A stretch of 64,000 nt of DNA, taken from contig CAIIXF020000001.1 of NCBI GenBank assembly GCA_903813345.2, positions 31,413,732 to 31,477,731 of the forward strand, read 5' to 3'. A program made the position numbers and the translations under genes. The first letter of the stretch is position 1. Every line of letters starts with the position of its first letter. Below, in pieces: positions 12,901 through 24,900 of the stretch. The notes beneath the pieces were generated by a model. It was not told the DNA's origin. It saw only the letters and a list, made by a program, of their open reading frames with translations, and did no database searches. The stretch comes from Owenia fusiformis (lineage: Eukaryota; Annelida; Polychaeta; Sabellida; Oweniidae).

Positions 12901-15900
12901 GGGGCTACTATAACATTCAACTGTCTTGTACTCTCACTGAATGTAGCGTTCAACGATGGTGTCAAAATCAAGCTTGGACGACAATGGATGAATAAAGTAA
13001 GTATAAAAGGACGGGTGTCACCTACCCTTTGCATTCGTTTGACTTCACTTCTTAAAAGAGAGCTTCGTCGTGTAGTTTAACTAGAATCTGCACGCAGGGT
13101 ATATGTGTCACCTAGGGAAGTCTAAAGCGTATAACAAAATACACTAAGGAAATAAGACTTAGAGCATAACCAGTCAAAAAGGAAACAAACCAACAAGCTA
13201 CAGTTATATAAAGAACAAAAGGTTGTAAAAATATCAACTGTGACAGATCACAAAAATAAACACTAGCTAGCTATCCCCATGTACGCGCGCATATAGGCAC
13301 ATACACACATGCACGTACATTTCAGTGGGTTATTATCATTTTGAAGTGGTCAATGAAAAAAGTCTTATTTTACTGTACAGACAAGTTTAAATATATAATT
13401 CCTGTATCAAATAAATGATCATTTACAATGTGTTTGTAAGTAAAAGCAAATTGCATAATCGATAGGTAATCATTGTAGATAGATGGTCTATGTAAGAATT
13501 TCGATGGAAATCAGACTAACGATTGTACAGTTGCGTCAGGTTCTGATATCACTACACAGCCAAACAAGGGCACGTTGCTAGGAGACAGTTATCAGGTGTT
13601 CGATCCAGAAGAGCCGATGTAAGAAAGCGTAAAGCCATACTTCTTTTGAGTTGTATGATATTTCGTAATTTTTATATGATTTATGAACAAATGTTAAAAT
13701 TTCAGGTGTAAGAGTAGTTTGGTGGATGATCTGCCAAACCAGTGTAAGGATGACAAAACATTGGAAGAAGCCAAAGTTGCATGTGAACTTGTAGTTGACC
13801 ATGAAGGTCCATTTGCTGATTGTGTAAAAAGGTACTCTAGATGACGAGATGTTTGTTACATATTCAATTGAAATCGTGATCATAAATTAGTTTACTGAGT
13901 TACTTCTTATTTCAGCGTATGCTTTCTCATATTGTAGAATGTCACGGGGATTTTTACAGAATTTTTTAGAAGATTGTAATGTAGACCACTGTGGAAATCA
14001 CGGGAATATATGTGACATTGCAGCGGCATTTGCCGATTTATGTAGGGAAAATGGTGTCGATGCGCCTTTGTGGAGGGACGTTTTCAACTGTCGTAAGTTC
14101 ATCTAAAAGCCCGAAAGAATCCAACAAAGTATTATTTGAAAAAAATGAAGGCATGTTTAAATACATGTATTTAAACAAGGTTTTATTGTACAATAAAACC
14201 TGTCAAATTCAAACCCCAATGAGCCCAACTAAAAGTATTCTGATCAGGAGGTGCTCACATTTCAAAGTTTTTGCATTTGCATTTTTGAGGAAACATGAAC
14301 ACAGTCTCTATAAATATTCATTGTTCTATTTACCACAAAGCTTTTAAAATGCTCGCAATTTACAATATTCGAACCGTAACACTTCTGACGTGATAGTCAA
14401 ATGTTTGCATCGAATCTCCTGTTGTCACTTTCCACAGTAATCGTACTAATGATCTTATTTTTGGTGAATCAATTTGAAGTACGAAGATGTGTAATGCTTA
14501 TAAAACAATTAAATTTTTATCTTAGAAATGAAATGCGGAGATAATGAAGAATATTTGGCTAATGGTCCAGGTTGTGAGAGGAAGTGTTTAGAGGGCGATC
14601 AGAGATACTGTAACACACCTAAAAGAGAAGGATGTTTCTGTAAAATTGGGTATATCAGATGTAATGGCACGTGTAGTATTGGTAAAGGTACGTTGAAATC
14701 AATTGATACTGATTTTGCAGACTTGAAAATGAGCTGCATATGCAAAACCTTCCAGGTCAAAATATTTTTTTTATATTCACGGTTACATGTGTTGCAGGAT
14801 CCCTTTGGATCATTGACATTTATTTGATCAAAATCCTGTTTTTAGATTATTGTTCTCTTTTTTGTAAGTAGTGATCTGAGGTTGCACTGAATCTAGTTGG
14901 GATATCTTTATAGTCAGGATCATTATTTGAGTTACTAGATGCATAACCAATTGTTTCAGATTACTGTCCGCCTAGTTCTGACCCAAGGTACAGGGCAACT
15001 GAAACGTGCTGTATGCATAGCTCCTGGCATTGGGCTCTTATTGATGGTAGCTACTTCACTCAGGACATTCGTGGTGGGGAGTTAGTAAAACATCTTTGCC
15101 CAAAGGGTCAAGTTTTTAAGGTGACCAGTCACAACGAATGCAAATGCATAAAGGGTATTTATAGTTTTAATAAGGATCTAGTCAAATAGTAAAAACATGA
15201 AATAAATTTTCCACTTAATCAAAAACGACATTTTTCAATATTGTCGTATAAGGTGCTGGTCCTTTTGACTATAGAGGACTCAGTAAGTAATTAATTACAC
15301 ATTCTATGTATAAAATACAATTTCTTGACTAATGTATCATTAATATATATTATATTTTTGATATCTTTTTAAGTGGCCCGAGTGGATGATAAAAGACCTC
15401 GAAAGTTTTGCACTTTTACATTGAGTTCCATGTTAATTGATCAATCTTCGAGTTTTTCGAGTGCAAATGAATAGCTCAATATATCGGATGACCCAACAAA
15501 TTTTGAAAAGTATTTTCTCGTCGACTGATGAATCAAATTCACTGAAAATGTGTACAAACTAGCTGAGTATCATTAGCAAGTTGTAAAATGTAAAAAAGAT
15601 CAAGTAAATAATCTGTGAGAACTAAGAAATTCCAAATAGCATGTCAAAAATTCCCTGGATAAAATAGGTCTAACTGGACTATATGGGAAGACAGTTGCCC
15701 ATCTTGCCCTAAGTCTTGTGGTGGTCTGTTACTTGTGCACAAACCAAGAGCGGAAATGGACAATATTGCACACCAACTTTTAAAAATATGTCCAAATTTG
15801 GTTATTAGTTCATCTAGATGTTTAATTTGCAGGCTGTAAATGGTCAAACTGGGCTACTTGGAGCGAAATCTGCCCATTCTGCCCTAAGTCTTGTGATGGT

Positions 15901-18900
15901 GGATATGTTACTTGTACACGTATCAGGACCAGACAAGGGCCATATTGCACACCAATATCACCTATATCAGAGAGTGAAACATCAACCAAAATATGTCCAA
16001 AAACATGTAAGAATTCAAAGACAAGAAAGTTGTCAATTAAATATCTCACTAAACAGAACTGGTTAGAAGTGCAGATCTTAACTGTTTTTGAAGTTCTGTT
16101 TATGTAACAAATGTGAGAAAATAAATTAATGATTTTGTTCTTTTCTGAGCTATTTGTTCAAACACACGTATATCTTCTTGGGCATATGCTACTGACACAC
16201 ATTTGTGATAAATATGCCGTGGGAATTCTGCCTACAAGTCGTGAGATAAGAAAAAGCAAAAATTGACCCTCGAGGGTCGGACACTTTTTTTATCGAACCG
16301 ATCCGTTTCAGTTAAAGTGTAATCGAGTGGAGTGCCAGTGCCATTTTGATAATGCACTAAGGCTTCACCTTCTTGCATTGTGTGAATAGTTTAATACATG
16401 CCTTCATGCTATCTAATTTGCAATATAAGATGATACAGGATTCTTTATTCGTTTTGTATGAATGGTTTCATTTCCTTAATCGTGTCATAATACCTGAGAA
16501 TCTCGTTCACTTTTCTTAACGCAACATTTGAAAGGGTCGACATGCCACCATACTCGACTAACTTGCATTGCTGTCGCTGATCTAAGTGTAAAACTTGCAG
16601 GTTGCTGGTCGAACTGGACTCCTTGGAGTGAAAGTTGCCCTTCTTGCCCTGGCTGTGGTGGAGGATCAGTAATATGCACACATACTAGTACTAGACAAGG
16701 ACAAAACTGTGCACCAAATGTTCAATTAGAAACTAAAGTTTCGACCAAAACTTGTTTGTCACCACCATGTATGTAATATTTCTTCTTTATCATTGAAAAA
16801 AATGTAAAAATGAATATAATAAGCCCTCTTTCCGGAATTCATACGGATTGGCGACATGAGTTGAATTATATCGGATGATATGTTTCATAATAGCTGAAAA
16901 TCTCGTTCATCGTATACTAGTAAAAGTTTCAATTACAAACTTATTAATCTTAGAGTTTACGTTGATCTACATGTAGATGTTCAATTTACAGGTTGTGCAT
17001 GGTCAACCTGGGCTACTTGGAGCGAGAACTGCCAATCTTGTCCAAACTCATGCGAAGGAGGATCTGTTACTTGTACTCGAGCAAGGACTAGGCAGGGACC
17101 ATATTGCACACCAAAGACTCAATCACAGAATGAAACATCAATCAAAATGTGTCCAAAGATATGTAAGTAGTGGAATGGGTGATAGGTGTTTTTCGTGCGA
17201 TGAAGTCTAAAAATTTTAATTGGTATAATCATTTAGGCCACCTAAAACTACATTTATTCATGAATTTTCAGTTTCCAATTTTTCAGCGTTAAGCGGCTGT
17301 TCCATTTTACCCCCCCTGAAAAACCAAAAGAGGGGTATGTATACAAATGCAGCCATTTCACCATTATACTTCGAGCAATTCTATTGAAAGTTCATGGGAA
17401 CATACATTGTATAATAGACATGTATCATGCAAAATATGAGTGTGAAAGCTCTACTTGTTGCCATGGTAACCACTCGTTGAATTATAAAAATGACTGAAAA
17501 AGGGCGATTTTCGTACATTTGGATTGCAGTAAACTGAACTTATCTTGTTGTAAGAGATTGATTGATCAGTCTAAATATGCTTAAAAACTTCCCAGATGTG
17601 TATGGTACAAATCTAGGGGAAAAGTAAATTTTTGGGATGTTTCTTATATTTTACATGATTTTTTTAATATGCATACCCCTATTCAGGATCCATATGTGCT
17701 TTTCTTGTCTGTAATGTCAAAAACATAGATATCTTCAATATTTCAAGTTGAATCTTTTCTTATATTATACTGGAAAGCTAAATGCATATTAATGAGATCC
17801 ATGGTCAGGATTAATGTAATATTTGTATCTGTTGCTCTGGTGACCACATATAACTATTAATTTTTCGCACATGTTCCATGTTAAATCGTGAAGACAGCAG
17901 ATTTCATCATTTCAGGAATATTTGTCTTGCATCATTACATACACAATACACAGAGTAAAAGGTCTAAAGAGGTACTATATCTAGTATACTTAGATGGGGT
18001 TTGTCATGACTGACTCTTCAAAATTGAGGTTTTAAAAAAAAGCACATGTAATGAAAAATCAGAAAATGGAACTTGTTACAAGATTAAGTTGAAAACAGGT
18101 AAAATGAACTAATAACATTTATGACATATTATTCTCTTACATCTGAAGAAATTGAAAATACATTAAAACATAAATTTTCAGAATAGTTTACCATGAAATT
18201 AAGATTAAACTGAAAAAGTAAATGTCAAACAATATATATTTCAGGGAAGCAATGAGTAAACGAGTCTTGAGAAAGCGTGTTGCACCTGCATCAGAGGCTC
18301 GCGGTGAGACATCTAGGCCAACATATCTGTTTTCCGATTCCAAATGTATTTTTTGTGATAAGACTATTAAATATCTGAAAAACAATAAGAAGGAATATCT
18401 TACACAATGTACTACAAAAATAACTAGAGCAACAATTAATCATGCTATGCATATAAGAGAGGATTGGAACTTAATTCGCAAAATTGGCGGACGTGATCTT
18501 CTGGCTGGAGAGGCTTATTTCCATCAGGCTTGCAAGCGCTCATATTGTGAACCTAAAATTGTTGGAAAACCTGAGGTAGATGACTATGGTGATTTAATTG
18601 AAAAAACTACAGGGACAAATGTCAAATTTGATGAAAAAGAACCAGAGGAATCCAATGACCCATCATTCACCTACATATGTGAAAGGATATCCGAAGACAT
18701 TATGCTTAGGAAGAATGTTGGTTCTCTTAATAACATTCACAAACAATATCAGACCCATAAACAAGAAAATGATCCCGTGAATTATCAAAAGGACTATCGC
18801 AGAAGTAGATTGAAATCTCGCTTGCAGTCTCATTATGGTAATAGAATAGTTTTACAGCCTGGTAAAAATGAGAAAGACATTTTGATTTATAGCTCAAGTC

Positions 18901-21900
18901 TAACTGTATCAGATATTGCCGACTCAGCTGCAATGGTAAATCAGACAAATGAACATGGATGCCTGCAGAAAGCAGCACATTATTTAAGAGACAAGATAAT
19001 TGCTGCTAGTGAAAACGTCTCTCCAACAAACTGGCCACCATCTGCTTCAGAATTATCAGCAAGTATGTTCCACACTATTCCACCAGAGTTGCAATATTTT
19101 CTTATACTTCTTCTATCAGGCAATGACACAAAAATGAACAATACAAAATATAAACGCTTGACTCATACCATAGGGCAAGACATTTGCTATGGTGCAACAA
19201 ATGGATCATTCAAAATGCCAAAACATTACTTGCTTGCGATAGCTATTCATCATCTTACAGGGAGTGCAGAGTTGATCACACTACTGAATCATCATGGCTA
19301 CTGCACCAGTTACACAGAGGTCCTAGAAATAGAGACTGCAATATGTGAAGAGATTAAACAGCAAGTGTCATCCTTACCACCATCAATATCCATTTTGTCA
19401 AACCAAGTTCTGATGTATTGCTTCGATAATTTTGATCTCAATGAGCAGACTCCCAGTGGTTCAGGAACTACACATTCTACCCATGGCATTGTCATTCAAG
19501 AACAGAAATCTGTGAATCCTCACTGTCATCAAGACACAGCTATGGAGGTTGACGCACATACAGAGTCTAGTGAAAGTCAAGGTCAGCTGGAGCCAATGGA
19601 TGATGATGGTGGTGATATTTCTTCAGAATCTCAAGGTGGTGTGCCAATCCTTCTACCTCAGTCAGATGAACATGTTGATGAAATTGTTGATTCTAGTGCT
19701 CAGCCTCCATCACTTGAACCAACTAAGGAACGCTACCCTAATGCAAGGAGATCAGTTAAACTGACAGAGGACATATTACCACCATGTTATGCAGTTAACA
19801 AAGCAGAACCACCTAAAGGGTTTGATGTCTTCACAATCTCAGAGGAAAGTGAGGTGGCATTAGCTAATGCTTCTAGAAGTGATCTGATGTGGATTTTGTG
19901 TCGTCATCAACAGTCAGAAAATCAGAGTGTCCCTAGCTGGGCAGGTTGGGTGTCACTAACAGGCAAGGGCTCAACTAATGTACCAGTTCAGTCTGTTATA
20001 GACTATCTTCCTCCAATAAACCACCCAATAACTGAGAATGCTACAGTTCAAGAGTGCCTGAATATTGCTATGCAAGGAACAGCTGAGGTGGGCCAACATT
20101 ACACATTAGTAACATTTGATCTGGCAGCAGCCAAAAAGGCCCTGAACATTGTATGGCAATTTCAAAAATACTGTACTGTGATAGTAATGTTAGGTGTTTT
20201 CCATTCGCTGTGTTCTTATTTCTGCACCATTGGAAAATTTGTGAGGGGCTCTGGTTTTGAAGAGATACTGCTTGAATCAGAAATTTGTGCTAGTGGATCA
20301 TTAGATGCAGTCCTTAATGGAAAAAATTACAACAGAAGCCTGAGAGTTCACAAGATAATGTATGAAGCACTGGAACGTATGTTGTTGGAGAAATTCCAGC
20401 AGGAACACCAACTAAATCCAGCTGCAAAGAAGAAACTTCAAGATCTAGCTGAAAACCTAAATGAAGAGCTTCTGCAGCAATCCCTCTCTGATAAAGATGT
20501 TAGTGAATTCTGTCAAAAATTCTTCCAGTTCAAAATGGACATCAGACAAGGGAAAATGGGTAAAACTCCACAGTTTTGGGTCCAGTACAGTGATATGGTT
20601 GGCACTGCACTTCAGTATATCCGTGCCACAAAGGAAAATGATCTCAACCTCCACATTGGAGCACACTCAGCCATGAATAGTGCATTCTTTGCCATGGACC
20701 ATCAAAATTATGCCAGATTTCACTGTTACCAATTTCTCACCCTTCTCAACCTGGATAAGAGACATCCTGGTGCAACAGAGCTCATCTCAAACAATGGATT
20801 CTCTGTTTCAAGATCAGATGTATCATGCTCACGAAATCCTGTGGACATTACCATAGAACAAACTATCAATTGCAATGCAAAATCTAAAGGTGGTATTGTT
20901 GGTTTCAGTAGGAACAAGGGTGCATATCAGCGCTGGTGCGTTACACGAACACAGAGAGGACTGTATACAGAGGCTGCCCTTGATATAGCTGGAATGAGAG
21001 ACTCAGACGATATCCTCCATAGAGACAACTCATTAGCCCAAGTAACAACATCTGAAGCTGGTGTAAAGTCAGTAATGCAGGCATTCAAAAGCTTCATCAA
21101 CCCATTTGACATCAATGAGCCTGCTCTTCACTGTGTATCATCTGGTTTGCCAGCCCCAGCAGAAGTTCAAGGGCTGACTGATGCATTACAGAAAGGTTAC
21201 CAAGCAAGTGAACAATTCATTGATAGACTGAGAGATCAAAACTCAGAACTTAAGTTTCACGATAGCATAAAAAAGATGAAAGTCGCAACATTTGCAAATT
21301 CTGCTGTGACCAAGAAGATGACAACTTCAAAAAATAAGGTTGTTGAAATCAGCGCCACAAGAAACCTATTTGGCCAACTACTTAATGTATCTCAAAACAG
21401 TGAGATTAGTCTTGAGAGGCTCATGGGATATTGCATGGGTCCTGTTCCTTGGCCTCTTGCCCTACCTGATGGCTCTCTAGCAAAAACACCAAAGTCAACA
21501 CTCATTCATGAGCTGCAAGGGAATGACAGTATTCCATCTCCCCCATCTGAATCAATAACTATCTTGGATGGAAATATGAGTTTCTATCAAATGGAAAAAA
21601 TAGCACCAACATTTGGTAAAGTTGCAAGAGACATATTCACACGCTTACCAAAATCCAAGAACGTACATTTTGTAACCGATTCCTACCATGAAAACTCCAT
21701 TAAAGATCTTGAGAGAAACAAAAGGGGGCAGTCAGATCCAATTATCCTGAAGGGAGCCCACACTAAAACCCCATCAAAATCATGGAATAACTTCCTAACA
21801 TGTGGCAAAAATAAAGAGGAACTTATCAAGTTCCTGTTACGTGAATGGCAAACCAAGAAGTATGCCAGTAATCTGAAGGGAAGAAACATCTACTTCTCAG

Positions 21901-24900
21901 ACCAAGAGAATACAATTCTACTCACAAGTGATGGTGAAAAGGTTTATACTTCCCCAGTAAATGACCTAGCATCTAACCAAGAAGAAGCAGATACAAAGAT
22001 AATTCTTCACATGCTGTTCGCTGCAAGACATGGAAAACCAGTAATTGTTCGATCCCTTGATACCGATGTCTTTCTAATACTCCTAAGGTATGCTGACAGG
22101 GTCGATGTACCGATATATTTTGACACTGGAAAAGGAGATGGGCGTCGCCTCCTTGACATCCAAGCAATAGCCTCCCGCCTGGGCCAGCAACTTTGTGAAG
22201 CACTGCCCAGCTTCCATGCTTTCACGGGGTGCGATAGCACTAGTGCATTCATTCGCAGAGGCAAGATAAAGCCACTCAAAATTCTTACCAGAGGTCCTCC
22301 AGATGAAAGGAATCGTTTCCTGAAACTGTTTACTACAATGGGAAATACTGTTGAGGTTACCAACCAAATGGAATCTACTGCTGAGGACTATGTTTGCAAA
22401 ATGTACTCTAGAAAAACCAAGCTAAGGAACATCAACAAACTTCGCTATGAACTATTTCAACAAAGATATTCCCCCAAGAAATCAGGAGATGCTTTGACTT
22501 ACGATGGAACTGACTTGTCACTGTTACCCCCCTGTAGAGACTCTATAATTCAAAAGTTGAAAAGGAGTAACTATCAAAGCTATATCTGGAAACAATCACA
22601 CATTGCTGTCAGTGAACTCCCAAATGCCACGTTGCATGGCTGGCAACTTGATACCAATGGTAACATTGAGCCACAATGGTCTAGTTTACCCGTCTTACCA
22701 AAAGACCTTGTAGATCTGCTTGATGAGGTTGCTGAGCCTATTGTACTTGAAGATGCAGACTTCTTGGGAAGTGTTGAGGGTGGAGATGTTCTAGACAGCT
22801 AGAAAAGAAAAATGACTATAAACATGTTAAACTTCAAAACAATGCTAATGGAGGTAAATTTGTACTCTCATACTGTTTTGTGACATTCTCCATTTAATAT
22901 GTGGTTACCATAGCAACAGTTACAAAATTTTTTCTGAAGTGTATCTTAGCTCCTCACTGTAGATTGAGTTTTCCTATTAATTATTCAGTGAAATATTGGT
23001 GATAGCCTACATAGTATACTATAAGAAACTCATTTTGACATTTTAATAGACATTGGAGAAATAATCAATTTCTCGTCTTGAATGAGGGTATGAGTATTAA
23101 AAAAATCATGTAAAATATAAGAAACATCCCAAAAATTTACTTTTCCCCTAGATTTGTACCATACACATCTGGGAAGTTTTTAAGCATATTTAGACTGATC
23201 AATCAATCTCTTACAACAAGATAAGTTCAGTTTACTGCAATCCGAATGTACGAAAATCGCCCTTTTTCAGTCATTTTTATAATTCAACGAGTCGTTACCA
23301 TGGCAACAAGTAGAGCTTTCACACTCATATTTTGCATTATACATGTCTATTATACAATGTATGTTCCCATGAACTTTCAATAGAATTGCTCGAAGTATAA
23401 TGGTGAAATGGCTGCATTTGTACACATACCCCTCTATTGGTTTTTCAGGGGGGGTAAAATGGAACAGCCGCTTAACGCTGAAAAATTGGAAACTGAAAAT
23501 TCATGAATGGATGGAGCTTTAGGTGGCCTAAATGATTATAACAATTAAAATTTTTAGACTACATCGCACGAAAAACACCTATCACCCATTCCACTAAAGG
23601 ATTGTTCCTTAACATTATCAGATTTAAATGAGAGAAAATATTCATAAGTATTTTATTAAACCAGACGTGTTCCAAAAATAGTTACCTTTATTGTTGAAAT
23701 GTCAGTTTAATGTACATGTAAACTAAACTTGTTCTGTGTCCAAGTTCTTGTAAATAAAGTTCATGCATGTCGACTTATTCTCAACTAATATAGCCAATAT
23801 GGCTAATTTAAAGTTTCAACTTGCAGGTTGTTGGTCAAACTGGGCTTCTTGGAGTGAGAATTGCCCTTCTTGCCCTGACTGTGGTGGAGGATCGGTAATA
23901 TGCACACATACTAGGACTAGACAAGGACCAAACTGTGCACCAAATGTTCAATTAGAAACTAAAGTTTCGACCAAAACATGTTTGTCACCACCATGTATGT
24001 AATGTTTCTTCTTTATTATTGAATACATTTGTAAAAAATGAATATAATATGCCCTCTTTCCGGAATTCACACGGATTGGTGACATGAGTTGAATAATATC
24101 GGATGATGTGTTTCATAATAGCTGAAAATCTCGTGCATTGTATACTAGTAAAAGTTTCAATTACAAACTTATTAATCTAAGAGTTTGCGTTGATCTACAT
24201 GTGGATGTTCCATTTGCAGGTTGTGCATGGTCAACCTGGGCTACTTGGAGCGAGAACTGCCAATCTTGTCCCAAGTCATGCGAAGGAGGATCTGTTACTT
24301 GTACTCGAGCAAGGACTAGGCAGGGACCATATTGCATACCAAAGACTCAATCACAGAGTGAAACATCAATCAAATTATGTCCAAAGATATGTAAGGATTG
24401 TTGCTTAACATTATCAGATTTAAATGAAAGAAAATATTCATAAGTATTTTATCAAATCAGACGTGTTCCAAAAATAGTTACCTTAAGTTCATTGTTGAAA
24501 TGTCAGTTTAATGTACATGTAAACTAAACTTGTTCTGTGTCTAAGTTCTTGTAAATAAAATTCATGAATGTCGACTTATTCTCAACTAATATAGCCAATA
24601 TGGCTAATTTAAAGTTTCAACTTGCAGGTTGTTGGTCAAACTGGGTTTCTTGGAGTGAGAATTGCCCTTCTTGCCCTGACTGTGGTGGAGGATCAGTAAT
24701 ATGCACACATACTAGGACTAGACAAGGACAAAACTGTGCACCAAATGTTCAATTAGAAACTAAAGTTTCGACCAAAACTTGTTTGTCACCACCATGTATG
24801 TAATGTTTCTTCTTTATTGTTGAATACATTTTTAAAAAATGAATATAATATGCCCTCTTTCCGGAATTCACACGGATTGGCGACATGAGTTGAATAATAT

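Noticed and set aside
20457-22367. Several reverse-strand ORFs of 60-118 codons inside the Academ-like ORF
   Set aside because: Antisense shadows of the 1526-codon ORF, with no domain pattern.
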